From contig CM065325.1 in the NCBI GenBank assembly GCA_033032175.1, forward strand, positions 10,134,930-10,198,929: a stretch of DNA of 64,000 bases, read 5' to 3'. Position numbers and translations under genes: made by a program. This DNA is from Saturnia japonica (Eukaryota; Arthropoda; Insecta; Lepidoptera; Saturniidae). The notes under the pieces were generated by a model. The model made no database searches, was not told the origin of the DNA, and saw only the letters and a program-made list of their open reading frames with translations. Positions 1 through 13,288 of this stretch are shown here, piece by piece. Numbering within the stretch: the first letter of the stretch is position 1; every line of letters starts with the position of its first letter.

Positions 1-175
1 TATATATATGTGTGTAATTGGTTCTCGGGAACGGCTTCAACGATTTCGATGAAACTGCATTTAGATAATATTTTACATTCTAAGTTTACCTAGATAGCGG
101 TTTTTCTTTTTTGATAATAAGACACCGAGCACAGCTCGGTCGCCCAGATGTTTTATTTAAACTACCCATAACTCC
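1..175. repeat. Dispersed lepidopteran repeat fragment in HIF intron
   Basis: The segment contains 'tctcgggaacggcttcaac' and the stem-loop accgagc-aca-gctcggt (124-140), followed by 'cgcccagatg'. These phrases resemble widely dispersed lepidopteran repeats as I know them. The rest of the intron up to 1322 is AT-rich with no recognisable feature. Confidence 0.45.
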
Positions 176-1322
176 AATCTGTGAAGGTAGACTAGATATT
201 CCAGACAGGTACGGGAAGAGGTGTGTTCTATCAATGGTCAAGAAATGTTGCAATGTTTTCTCCTGTGATTATCTTTAATTCGTGGAATGGCATTTCCATT
301 AAATTATTTAGGTATATGTATATTTTTTTAATATTTTTCGAACATTTTTTCTGCATGTGAAGAGAAAGCTATCTATTATCAGAAATGTAGTTTGACAAAT
401 ATAGATCGGACCCTGTGATGGACCCATACTTTTTGCTTATGTACGTACTGCTACGAAGAGATAAAGAAATTCTTTCACTGTTTTTATCCCTGGCTTTTTG
501 AAGGGATTGAAATTTGTCTGCGAGTTTTCCAGTAATTTATTTTTGTCACAATGCTTGTTTCCTTCATCTTATTTGTATTTATTCATAAAAGGAAGATATT
601 GCCGAGTTAAAGGTTAGGGAAGGAATTAAATTTGAATTTACGAACAATTGTTAATGTTCTATAAAAATTCCTACGGTATTTATTTTTCATCTGTACATTA
701 AAAACTATATAATATATCTTTGTTATTTTGATATGAATAACGGTACTATATAGGTAAAGAAATTTTTATAACTCGAATTATACAGGTGGCTAAAGATTTT
801 AGTGATATCATTAACGTGTTGGCCTCGTAGAAAGAACGATAAAATACTTGACGATAATATAAACTGAAATGTTTTGTTAGCTTTTAATAAAAATAATAAA
901 AATACTGGATACTTATATAATTAAAATCATTATAAAAAGCTTTTCGCTAACAAATACTTACTAAATTAATGATTGATTTACTAACTGTAGTGCAGTCAGC
1001 ATAACCTATGGTTCAGCGAAGCAGGACACGATAGTTTATTGTTATTTGAAACAGTTGATGACGTGTCATAGTTTAAGAAAAATATAGTTGAAGTGCGGGG
1101 CTGAATATGAAATTTATGCTTGTTGCTTGCATAGCTGACGTTAACCTAATAGTTTTATAAAACAAAGTACTTAGGTATAGTCTAATCTTGTTTGATGTTT
1201 AAAGAATAAAAATATAACTATCTAAAAACTGCCTACCCTTAATAATGTAATTATTTTAATGAAGAAATACATACTGTTAGTGCTAATTGAAGATTCATTT
1301 TAATTTTTTTTCATCTTTGCAG

Positions 1323-1467
1323 TGTTTTCAAAAGGACAATGCGAAACGGGGCAGTATCGCTTCCTAGCCAAAACCGGCGGCTATGCTTGGGTCCAAACAC
1401 AAGCCACGGTGATCACCGACAAACATCAAAAACCGGTCAGCGTCGTGTGCGTCAACTACGTCATAAG
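1323..1467 (+). CDS. sima: HIF-1 alpha exon encoding end of PAS-B domain
   Basis: This exon encodes [19 protein letters not shown] and continues [15 protein letters not shown] through [10 protein letters not shown]. It matches the last strands of the HIF-alpha PAS-B fold, the dimerisation surface for ARNT. The acceptor is 'ctttgcag' ending at 1322 and the donor is 'ag|gtaggt' at 1468. The exon opens with two bases of a split codon and ends with two bases (AG) that form Ser with the C at 16254. The joined product reads VNYVIS-GIECKDEV, as in vertebrate HIF-1 alpha (VNYVVSGIIQ). An open reading frame starting at 1339 in another frame is only a shadow. Confidence 0.95.
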
Positions 1468-4400
1468 GTAGGTCTAGGTTTAGCTTGCTCTAATTTCTTT
1501 AAGAATTTCAATGTGTTTATAGTGTTTCTTACAGGGATGTATTGAATTATCGATTTATATTTGAAAAAAAAAAAACATGACAAAATAAAGACGTAAAAAA
1601 GGTAAGTAGTATTTTCGTTATTCTTATAATGTTCGAATATAATTCCCTTTGTCTAGCAGTCTACCGCCATAAAAAAAGTTTTACTGCTTATTACAACGTA
1701 TACCTAATATTTACGTTCGTTATATCTCTAAAAGCGAAAGCTTTATCTTGATGTACAACTTATATTTAGAGCACTTTCATTATGTTTATTACATTCATAT
1801 ACAGGAGAATGTAAATTGGTGTGTATTGGCAGGCACGTGGATAATGAACAGGCTAATTAATGTATTTATTTATAGCTACAGTGAAAATGCTTAATATAGA
1901 ATTTATATTAAAAGGTGTAGGTGTGTGTCTACTTAGATAAAGATAACATTTAATATGAAAATCACATTTTTATTAAGTCCAAAATGGCTTTTATTGATTG
2001 TTTATGTATTATATGAAAAACAAAACCGATTAAATTTACTACTTATTGTGCTATATTTTTTGAGTAAATTTTTAAGCTATGGTTTCATTTATTTGAATAT
2101 TCCGTATTATGTTCTTAAACTAACTAGCAGTTCTATTCAGCCAATTTTCGTTAAAATCTACTCGATTGCATGAGAAAGCAATGAATAATAATTATATTCA
2201 TTACTTTAGAGACATAATATGCTGTCGCAGACTTTTTTTATAAAACTATATTTAATAGAATCACGTATATTAATAACGCCTTCAAACCATCGACCCTTGA
2301 TAAATATCTTCAATTCTGGTAATGTAAACAATAAAATGAAGAAAGTGTACAGAAAATTATTCCTCAAAAATCGGTCTACGGGAATCGGTGTGAAAACGAA
2401 AAAAAAAGTATCTGTTTTTTGTAATATATTGCAAAGACACAAATAACGTACTCTATCTTTTATATCAATATATTATACATATAAATTTAAAACAACAATA
2501 ATAATTACTACAATAGACTAAGAGGTAATTTTGCGTCAGTTTTGCAATAGACTCATAACCAGTTGCGTTCAGTCGCTAATACTATTTAAACCAATTATCA
2601 CTTGTATCCTAAATGTTGTATTCACAAACGGACTTCTGTAACTTGTATGGGCAAGTAGGTGGATAATAAAAATAGTAAATACAACTTATATAAATGATTG
2701 ATTCACTGGGAATATTTTTATATGACATCATTATTGTATTATTATATTCAGTAGTATATAATAAAATCTGCATAAGTTTGAAGCATAATTGTTGGAATAT
2801 TTTATGGCCTATAATTTTCATAATGAAGTACAAATAGCATGTCTGGTCTTAGATTTTCGCTGTTTCAAATAGATTGTAACCAACTATGTTGTTATATATT
2901 TTCACGTGGTAATTATTCAGTAACACCTGCATGGTTTCAGCTCTGTGTCATTGCCGAAACCTTGGCACCTTTGTTTAGCTCGTGATGCTGTTTTGACAAC
3001 TATAAACTACTTAGATATTGTGTTAATTAACTTTCTCTGATTTTAAAGTTATTTCATGTTTCAATTTACCTTAAAAATAGTCCTATATATCACGCTATAA
3101 TATCAAGTTAGGTAGGGATGTCAGTCTCGAGTTGACTTATTTATGATCAGCATCCAATCTCTTCTACGTTCTAATGTACACTATACGTACATGAATTTTA
3201 TTTTGTGTAATAAAAAAGTTAGTTTTTTTCGGTATAAAATGGAGTGGTACTAACACATTAAACTACAGTAATAATTTGCAAATTTTTGCATTTGTTATTT
3301 CTTTTAGTTCTAAGTACATGAAATAATTCCGTGCCACACTACGATACGAGTACAATAGGTTTTAAGCTAATAAATTGCTATTATTTTTATCTATATTATA
3401 TAGTAATATATTATTTATCCACAAAATGATGATCTTACCTTTGCTTAAAAGATTGATACCACGATTAATTTTATCATTGAAATTACTTTGATTACACAGC
3501 TTGTGACTTTAATTTCCTTTCCGCTTATTAATTTAAGTATATGTTTCTTGTTATAAATTTAAATGTTCTGTGAAATCAAATGACACTATTTAATTCTAGC
3601 CAGCAATTTTAGAAAATTTGAGTAATGAAGTTTTCAACTCTTTACTTAAAATGAATTGATGGGATTGTTCTGAGTCTATAACTTAGTTACATTTAAAATT
3701 TCTACGTTAATAACGTTACGGCAATAAATTCACAATGTCTAAACTGATTTCGTTGAAATAGGGTTGTAATACGAGCTAAATATTCAGACTTGTTATTGCA
3801 TCAGTTTTAATTTTTGCCTGGAGCAGTTTTATTGAAGTGATACATCTTTGGACACGGTAAGGAAACATTTCTGTAACGGATGATACCTAATAGTCTAAAA
3901 TGTAGTACTTCACTTCAGCCTTGTGTAAAGGCTACACTCATATATATTTTTTATTCTTACATAGTTCTCTAATTTCTTCAGTGTTTTCTTGTTAATTATA
4001 ACAACCACATTGTAAGATTTATTGAAACGAATTATTGTTTAATGTAGCTAGTGATATAATGGAACCATAATAATATATAGTTTTCTGATTTTATGTATAG
4101 TTTTTAGCTATAAAATACGTTGGCATTTCGTCAAGAGATTTTAAGAAATCCATTAAGGGAGTAACCATAACTTGAACAATTAAATCACTACCTTCACAAT
4201 TATGAAAATGTTTAAAGTATAACGGCAACGTGAATTATGTAAAAAACATTTTCAAAAACTTCCCTCGAGTATAAATAAAAAGTTTTCAAAGACGTTATAA
4301 ATCTGGTTTCAGATTCAATCACGTTTTTAGTGCCGTGTTCCATCAATGAAATCAAAAACGCAATCCCCTTTTTCCTTTTGGTGTAAGTGTCTCTTGAATC

Positions 4401-6686
4401 CTATTGTTTTTATGGATCTTGCTCCGCTTTAGGCAGTTATAACAAGTATTTCAAGGTCACGACTCATAAGATTTTTATTCTCTGTAACAAACAGACTTTT
4501 TTTAAATAAAAAAATTTAATCATACTTGAATACAATATGTACAATTTCATTAATGTTAGTCGTGTGGTTAACTTAAAATGTTCAATTGAATTGGAAATGC
4601 TACTGATTATTCAAAGTTCGTTTTTATGCATAGGTACATGTAAATATATGTGTATTATATATAACATACCTATATCTTATTTACATAATCGCTTAAATTC
4701 ATTATTACAATACGCGGTTATAGATGATTCTAATCGCATTTTATGCTTCTTAAAATTTCATAAACACTAGTGAAAAGCTAAATTAAAAAAATACACGTTA
4801 TTAAATCGTTTAATTAGTAAAACATCTTCACATTTTTTTTTCATTAGTTTCTTATGTTTTTAAAGATCTGCTTGCTACTGTTATTGTATGAAATAATAAT
4901 GTTCAACAATTCATTTTAACAGTCATTGTGGACAGTTGACTATTCTGAATTGGCGGCAATTATCTGCAATAAATGACACTACGTTCAGGAGTGCCAGAAT
5001 AGATATGAACTTGTCAAATAGCTGTATTCAATTGAGCAATATTTTCTGCCTGAGGCCACGTTTCAGCAATGTTAGCGTTAATGGTGAGACATTTTTCGTA
5101 TGCCTTATCTTGCAAAAAATACAAGACTTAACGACCTAGGTCTTATAGGGGTTCAATTTCAGTTTGCTGACTTCGCTTCACCAAACTCATCATCAAGTTC
5201 ACACATATATTTATAACTATTAATTTATTGGTTGTGATCATTGATTTTATTTGTACACTCGCTTTTATCAACGTTCTTTTAACACTTAGGATAACCATGT
5301 CAAGTCTATTGCTTTAATTTTACTAAGTATTTATATTTATTATAATATAACGGTTCTAAATGTAAAATTTGATTTGACCTTGCTTGGTCAGATATTTCTT
5401 TTACTAATTTAAACAATTATCATAACCGCCTGAACGTAAATTTTATCTTATCTTATGTTTACCGTGGTTATAGATATGAACGGTGCAGCGGGACTATGTC
5501 ATCAGATGAGCTCGAGGTTATCTCGGATGGAAATGTTGCTAGTTCGTTTTAATCTTTTGTACTCTCATCATAAATAATGTCTATATTATTACTCAAAGGT
5601 ATTTTCTGTGACAACGCTATATCTCCTTTATTTCATCACCAAAACTAATAATACAAACAGAATTTTAAAGTATATATTTCCCGCTATTGACGAATAATAA
5701 ACAATGTGCGCATTCTAAATGAAATTATTGACAACCAACATGTATAACCAACATATATAAAAAATCTGTTTAACTACCATGACAGTTATAAGATTGTTTA
5801 CATTATATAATGTGCAAAATATTTGCACATTTGTTTATTTTATTACGTTAGCTTAATGATGTCTTTCATTATTTATATAATATATTGGGTAGAGCAGCGT
5901 GGTGGCGTGGTGAAAAAACCGTCATAGGAGCTCAGTTTTGCGCGACGTGCTTCGGAATCAACTCATTTATATTTTAGCTAATTATCAGCTTTCACCGTGG
6001 TATTTTTACAGGTATAAAATCCGTAAACCGTATCCATCTTTACATTATAATATTTAAAATAAATAGCTAATTTTTTAATACCCTTTAAAAATGTATTCAC
6101 AAAACATTAGGTATTTATTATTTCAAAAATATTCGCAATGTAATTAAATATATTCGCACGAAATTCTCTTAAGTAGTTAACAAAGTTCGGGTTTGAATTC
6201 AGTAAATTCAAAGCAATTTTCTTCATGGAACTACATTGACCTTAATAAAGAAAATTAAAGAAATTCAGATAATTCGGTGTTGAAAGCGTGACTGCTCTTT
6301 ACATTTAAAAAAAAATCTAACTACACTAATCGCTTTAGTAATGATTGAATTTTCTCATATATTGGATAATATTATAAATTATACTCGTAGTTTGTCACTA
6401 CGGCCTTCCTTTATAAGTGAAAGGATTATAACTGTAACGTTATCTAATTATAATTTATGACGTACTAATATCTTTTATAATTATTCTAGTAAGCAAATTC
6501 ACTTTATTGTTATATATAAATTTAACATAATTACATATATCTATGTATGTATATTTGCATAGTATGTATGGATTAATTGTAAGAAATTTTTGTGAAGACT
6601 AAGTAATTTGAAATTCAATAAGTACCTAATTTTAAATTTTGCATAACATTGGGAATTGTATCATGGCTACATTTTATTCCATTACT

Positions 6687-7045
6687 AGCTAGCCCGGCAG
6701 ACGTTATTCTGCTCTTCCCAATAGTCTAATAACTTGACCACAGCGGCGCCACCTTTTCCCTTTTTTTTTCTTATAACTTTTTCATGGCCGTAAAAAAAAA
6801 CGAAATGCATATCCATCCTTTGTATCCTGAGTTATTATAGTCTTCAGTTTACACGAAAAACCGATAGAAAAAAGACGCTCAGTTTTCCCGAATTTAATTT
6901 TTTTCCCCACAAATTGTTAAAAATTTTCTTACCATAAAAACTGAATTCTGGCTATTACGAACATTTCATACCGAAAAATAGCTAAATCGGTCAAGCCGTT
7001 CTCAAGAGATGCGTTTATCAACGAACAACATTTTATTTTTATTTA
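6687..7045 (+). repeat. Dispersed repeat, 'ctagctgacccggcag' family (family B)
   Basis: Begins 'actagctagcccggcagac' and contains 'cagcggcgccacc'. It ends around 'caagccgttctcaagagatg' and 'aacgaacaac'. Related pieces occur at 20518-20720 (minus), 42292-42480 (plus) and 54928-54985 (minus). It has no intact coding capacity. It is probably a non-autonomous or 5'-truncated retroelement of lepidopteran type. Confidence 0.6.
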
Positions 7046-8126
7046 TATATCCATGCTATGGTTATCTGAAATCTGCTAAAAATAAGGTGTATTACATAAG
7101 TAGTGAAAACATAATACTATATTTGCTTTACGGCACTGTAATAAATTAAAATTATATAAACGTATTTTTTATACATATTGTAAACACCTTACAAACATTT
7201 TCTACAATACCTGATACCAATGATATCTATATCGTAAAGTAACATAGCTCACCGCAATTTATTTTCACGCCACATGTGGGTCAATGCGAGAACAACCGTA
7301 TCAACTGTATCTGTTACATATGAAGGGACACGCCTTGCTTATTCTATAATTAGAATTTTAATCGTGTCTTGGTCAATGCAAATGATCTGAAATAATGATA
7401 AAACAATTTGAACCCTCTAGTTACATTTATGGTAATAGTAACTTGCCTTTTTTTCACATAATATTTCGTATAACTTTTATAATTACTAGTGTTGATATTT
7501 GCGCTAGGTTAATAGGATTGCCACAATTATTGAGAACTGATACAGGACACCTTATCTTAGAGTAAAATGAAATATACACCATAAAAAGCGGATAGTAATG
7601 GCTTATTGTTATTTTCTCTATATATTTTAAAGTATAACTGACTTTGAAATATTCATGTAGTTTCCTTTTTTATACTGTAAATAAACACTAAGGAAGTATT
7701 ATTGGAAATTCAACTAACTACTAAGGTTGTGAAAAAGGATGACATTTGGTATTAAAATCTGTAATTTTTGAAGACGAATTCATGAAAATTGGGTATTTAG
7801 CAAGACACAAAGTAAAGACGTTGGGACATAATCAATTACGACGCGAACGAAGCCACGTATAAAGCGCTAGTTATATAGTAAACAATAAAAAACAACACAA
7901 CAAAAACAATATACTTCAATCAATTACAGTCATATTTTACTTTATTAGGGTGTTAGGATGGACGCGTTCAGGATTAAAGACGCGCGGAGTGGCAACATAA
8001 AAACTACTATTTTTTGTTACCATTCGATTTTGATCCCCATTTAATTTACATACCGCAAGCTGCATATAAAAATCGATTCTTAAGGAGTATAAACAGCAAA
8101 AACACATCTAGATACATACATACATC

Positions 8127-8165
8127 ACGTCTCTCTCCCAACGGGGTAGGCAGAGACCACGTCCT
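8127..8165 (-). repeat. SINE fragment with 'acggggtaggcagag' tail motif
   Basis: The phrase 'ctctcccaacggggtaggca' is the reverse complement of the 'tgcctaacccctcggg' motif in the SINE at 58500-58712. It is therefore a short scrap of the same family. The open frame of 89 codons over 8014-8283 crosses this scrap and is not a gene. Confidence 0.55.
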
Positions 8166-8770
8166 TCCTCTTACTACGATCCTGGCAAACATATTTCGCT
8201 TCTTCAACGTTCATCAATTCTTTCACGCACTTTTTCTGGATACACTTATAAAACATTATCTAAATACAAAATACATTAATTGATTTTTAATACATATTAC
8301 ATATATTATTTTAAACATGCCTTGTCAATGTGCCTTAAAAATGTACTCAATTATAGAAGGTTGCCTACAGGAATTTATAAAGTATTTATTACTGTACCTA
8401 GTAAATGTCTCTTAAACTTAATTCTTTATTGTTATTAATAATAATAATTAATGTCATGTATAAAAATATCATGTCACGGTGTTTGTAGTCGCACTCCTCC
8501 GAAACGTGTATACATATTTGATATCTATAATAATAGGTTGTAAAGTATATTTCATACAGCTGGGTGATTAGGGTGACCCTGTCCAGAATTTTTTTTCTTT
8601 AGGTTTTTCGTGTTCTTAGATCAGTCGGTTTACATACAGTAATAAAGCGAGATGGTAGGGATCGCGACGAACATACACATAGTGCTAAGTCTATCATTGA
8701 TTTTGTTTTTATTTCATCACTCTGTGTGTATCAATAATACGTAGACGAAGTTGCGGGTATCAGCTATCTA

Positions 8771-8998
8771 TACTAATATAATAAAGCGGAAGAGTTTTTT
8801 TTGTTTGTTTGTTTGTTTGTTTAAACACGCTAATCTATGGAACTACCGGTTGAATTCGAAAATTTTTTTTTGTATATAATAGCCAGACTCTGAGGTAGCC
8901 TTAAATATTGATTTTTGTTAAGTAAATCGGAAGTGGCAGCCCTCCCGAATTGCTGCCCGTAATGGTTAGGCGAGCCAAGCCGCGGTTAAAAGCTAGTT
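8771..8998 (-). repeat. Dispersed repeat, 'ctagctgtgcccc / ccgctttatta' family (family A)
   Basis: Starts 'ctaatataataaagcggaag', then a (TTTG)n run, 'aacacgctaatct', 'agccagactctgaggtagcc' and 'cccgaattgctgcccgtaat'. Other copies are at 28612-29333 (plus), 33297-33935 (plus) and 47205-47930 (minus). No open frame is kept. The family is non-autonomous. Confidence 0.7.
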
Positions 8999-10059
8999 AA
9001 TTTATATATTTATAATAGACAATATTGATAGGATTATTAACAGAATATAACTAACACAATAGCTGTTATATTGGTATTGTAAATGGTAATTGAGATAGAA
9101 TTCATCCTATTGACGGCTATCTTTATATGCGGGTAGAACATAAATATTTACGACAATTTAACAACCATAGTATAATATTAGGATAAACCTAGGATTCGGC
9201 AGTTACTAGATAGGAAACTCACAGATGGATCAAACTGAAATAAATTATATTCTATTAAACTTATTACATTTGTACTTCATTAACATATTGGATATAAAAA
9301 TATAATATAGATGTATGAATTGTATAAATTTTTTTTTCCTTAGGTAACTAGTTCAATAACCGGCTTCAGAACGAACTGACAAGATTTACAAATGGCTACG
9401 AAAGAAACATTGTACATGAAATTATAACTTTTTTATATTTTAGTTTTAATAGATACATTCTAAACATGGTATGACTGTTAAAAGCTATAAATGCATGTCA
9501 CATAATTAAACGATTGTATTATTGTGATATGATTTATAATAATATATAAGCCCACATTGGTGGACTAGTAAATCAAGCAATCTGTATTGATTAACAGTGA
9601 GGTCAACGACTTGTTTCATTGTTCATCGATTTTAAACATGCCCGAGCTTAAAGTCTTGAAAGTAGTTCAATTCAAGTTTTGTGATATATAAAACTGGACT
9701 TACAGTGATAATATTTTTTTTTTTTTTTTGTACGGATTTCCGAGTATTCGTTAGAGCCAGTAACTAGCAGCGTTTGAGTTAATGCAAATGAGACAGGTGT
9801 ATAGTGTGTGGTTTTGTTTACAAAATTGCCACAGCTACGCCTTTTATTGACTCTGTAGCATTCGTGTCGGAGAGAAAGATTCTGTTGGAAACCTATAACT
9901 GCTCCAATCCAGCTGTGCTCGCGTAGCTGTTTTCCAGTCTAAAGAGTTTTGTTAGGAGCATACAATTGGCACACGGGTCATTCCAACTTGGTTCTCAGAA
10001 CCAGCAACCTATTAATTACTGGTTTCAGGATTCCTTTCTTTCTGACGCTGGTTATAAAT

Positions 10060-10130
10060 AACTATAGGCTGCAGTGACCGCTGAACATCAGGTGGATTGG
10101 ATGCCTATTTGCTTCTTCATAGCATATAAA
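10060..10130 (+). repeat. Short SINE-like fragment ('gcagtgaccgctgaacatca')
   Basis: The string 'ggctgcagtgaccgctgaac' followed by 'atcaggtggattggatgcc' is a known-looking lepidopteran dispersed motif. A weaker relative lies near 59790-59870. There is no coding capacity. Confidence 0.45.
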
Positions 10131-12480
10131 TAATAATCATCTGCATACGCACGTTTTAATTTAATTCTCAGGGTATCAACCTCATTGAGTGACCTTTCAA
10201 TTGGGTTGTGATAGCTATGGACTTCCATGCCCATCACGTAAACGACTTGGTAAATATGACTAGATTTTTTAAATTATATTGCATAAAAAGATCAGACAGG
10301 ACTATCAATAGAAATAAATATGAAATAGTTACAACTAACAGTTTGATTAACTTGGTTAGCAAAGCTTATAATTAATGGTATGTATGTAATACATTTCTTT
10401 ACATAAATAAAGTTTTATCAGTTTAAATCAATTTAGGAAGCTCCTGGTACAATTATAAAATTCGGCGAATGACGCAGATGGTGCATAACGGTGATGATGT
10501 AAGGTGCTCGAAATGGCTGTGAAGTCACGTAGCCAGAAAGAACGAGCTGGAAATGGGAGGTGGGGCAACGGGTCAACGGCCGCCAACCATCTTTGGCCCT
10601 AATTGCACAATGGTTTGCAGTTTGCGAACTGCATGCTGTATTTTGCGGCCTCTCACTAATTAGCATTCTTGTGGTCTTGATGGCCAGGTTCAGCATCTTT
10701 CAGCGTAATCAGATATTCTGCTGCATATTTTGAAAGGGTTTTGAGACTTAAAAACCTTTATTATAGCACAAAAATAATTGAATTGAATAAATCGAATAAC
10801 CTTCCCGGTGTTATAATTATGTACAAAAGCGTAATGTTGATTTAAAAGCACCGCTTGTTTTTTTTTTTCAACTAATTCTCGAGTTTTTGGTAATCAGCCC
10901 AGCAGTGTGAGTAGAGTTAGAACTCGTTAAATCAATATTGTAAAGCGTTGAATACGTTTATTGTGTCACGTACACGTAGCCGGCTGCCGTATTCGTATTC
11001 GTAATAGACAGATTCTTCAAATCATCATAGTATGACTTAGCAAATGTTGGGAAACAACCGGATATTACGTCATACATGTGTATTATAGTATTCGTGTATT
11101 CATTCTACTTTTAGTAAAACTCATGAAAAATAACTTTAAAGTTACTATTTTGCAGAATTTTCAATCAAATATTTTGATTTTCAAATTACATCATGATTTC
11201 GTGTGAACGGTTCGTACGTGATCCTAACTCTATTAAAATTTTTGCGTCACATTCGACTTGAACTCTCACTGTAGACATACATACATCTTTATTGAACTTT
11301 TGCTGTAATAACTTTAAAAAGTTTGGAATAATCGAGGAAAATTGTGTTCTTAAAGTGTGCAATTCGTGAAATCGTTTAAGTTTCGACGACGTTTTTATTA
11401 AAGATATTATTTTTATAGTAAGTGAATCTATGATACTATAATATCAGATTTTCCTATTGTCATACTTCTAAAATCCGTTTGAGTTTTCTTTCGACAACAC
11501 GGTTCATTTGGTTCTGTTTATTGCGTCAGTTCATTTTATCATCTTTAGTTTTTATTTTATTTGAAAAAATTAGAACAACTCTATGCGACAGGGCACGTGA
11601 AATCTAGAAGGCAGCTAGTAACTGATAACAACAGGGTCCATTAGAGTCGGGTATTGAGTTACGGGGCTAAATTGTAGAACAACACTGATTCGTCGTCAGA
11701 CCGTATCGTATGACCCGACCCATTCAATGTAGGAATTATGTATTGATAAACCGCAACCAACATCATAATACTACTACTGTTTGGACTTAAGAAATTATTA
11801 AGCACGTATTATTGTACAACGCGGATCTTGAAAGCATTATTAAACTTATGTAAATTAAAAAAATTTGATTATTGAGCTTAAGGTTACTTGTTAGATTATT
11901 TTTCGCAGTCCTAGTTACAGCCCACTATTAGGCATGTGCTTTCTTTTGATTACACTCCGAGACAGCTTACTTGTTTATAATTTAAAAAAAAAAAAAAACA
12001 GAGAAGCCATTCCTGTGTAAGATAAAAATGTTATTAAACCCGTGTATTAATATGAATATTACGTCATCGTAACATTAAAAAAAACGTTATTATTCTTTGA
12101 AATATCTCAGGTGCAGTCAATCTCGATGCAAAATGGTATTATATTATTACAATAAATTAATATTTGTTTTAGTGCACTACCAGACAGACGCAAGCTATTT
12201 ACGACGTGAGTTCGTTAACCTCTTCAGGAATTACTGGAACCAAAATAAATCAACTTAAATTATTCATGTGCAGTATGTGTTTTGCGCATAAATAATTGTG
12301 TGTTATGGCCAGTGTGTTAATTTCTATATCCTAATTACGTCAGACAAATCGATTTTATCATTTTATTAATCATATTGAAGTTATCATTTTTTTACTGCGG
12401 GTACTTTATTAACTTTTACAAGCTAATATCACACTTTAATACAATGATATAACGCAAACCTGATCGTGATAGTATGATAC

Positions 12481-12826
12481 ATCCGCGCAGCGGTGGGTCG
12501 TGAGCCCGCTTATCTTGTCGCGTGGCTTTCGGATGAACAAGACGGCTATCCTCAAAATTTTACCGACCAATTATGTCGCCCCGTATAGTGTGAGGAGTGT
12601 TTACTGTGTTTAGATAGGCCGCGTGACGATTGCGCCGCCGCTGGCCGCCGCTTCATATCATTCGCGCTACAGACTTCGTCGCAAGCGTACAACCCCACGC
12701 GGGGCCACCCTACCACCTACCGAAATAGCGTTGTTACCCGATCAGCTGTTTTGACTGTAATCTACAACAAATCGGCCGACACACACGGCTACAAACTTGT
12801 TTAACAACACCAAGTCTGCCATCATG
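12481..12826 (+). promoter_or_regulatory. Candidate internal promoter and alternative first exon in the HIF intron
   Basis: This block is far richer in GC and CpG than its surroundings. It ends in 'ccatcATG|gtaagg', an ATG (12824-12826) set directly against a strong splice donor. Three RCGTG hypoxia-element cores lie inside: 12520-12524 (+), 12621-12625 (+) and 12696-12700 (CACGC, minus). Drosophila sima is known to have a short transcript lacking the bHLH part, so an internal promoter would be in keeping with the family. The ATG is phase 0. It would read in frame into the exons at 16907 or 24137, but into a stop after a few codons if joined to 16254. If the exon is purely 5' UTR, the first in-frame ATG in the 16254 exon is at 16465. 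Inference only; it could also be a separate noncoding transcript. Confidence 0.45.
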
Positions 12827-13272
12827 GTAAGGATTCGTGATATAATATCCCAGGGCATATTGTGAATAGTGTATAGTGATTGTGTTCGCTTATATGGGTG
12901 CATGTTTATTTTGATGTAGATTATAATGAAGCTAGTAACGGTTTTATTCAATCAAATATTTCTTTATAGCAGTAACAAGGAAAACCGATTTTTGTGATAA
13001 ATTTTCCTATACATATCAATTTTAGTACTCAATATACAGGAAACTTGTGTTTGCATCGTCTTATTTGTTATATTCAGTCTTCTATCACTTCTCGTGATGT
13101 GTTTCGATCGACACATACTATTTCATAGAATTATTAATGCATGTTGATTTATTTAATGGTATGAGTTATTAAAAAAAAAAATTAACAATCGTGATTTAAA
13201 CAAATATTCCATAAAGCAGTGTAGTCAATGCGTTTGAGCATAACGCGATGTGTCAGTGTGTTTGTGTGAGAC

Positions 13273-13288
13273 CCGCTAAAATTAGCGG
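13273..13288. other. Short perfect stem-loop in a GC island
   Basis: The arms ccgctaa and ttagcgg are separated by two bases. They sit in a small GC-rich patch (13256-13370) within otherwise AT-rich intron. Confidence 0.4.

Noticed and set aside
1339..1545. 68-codon plus-strand open frame over the PAS-B exon
   Set aside because: It is a different frame from the HIF reading and crosses the splice donor; a shadow of the exon.
8014..8283. 89-codon open frame
   Set aside because: Crosses a SINE scrap (8127-8165) and looks like random AT-rich reading.
10433..10696. 87-codon minus-strand open frame
   Set aside because: Somewhat higher GC than its surroundings but no recognisable motif, splice partners or conserved family; not enough to call a gene.
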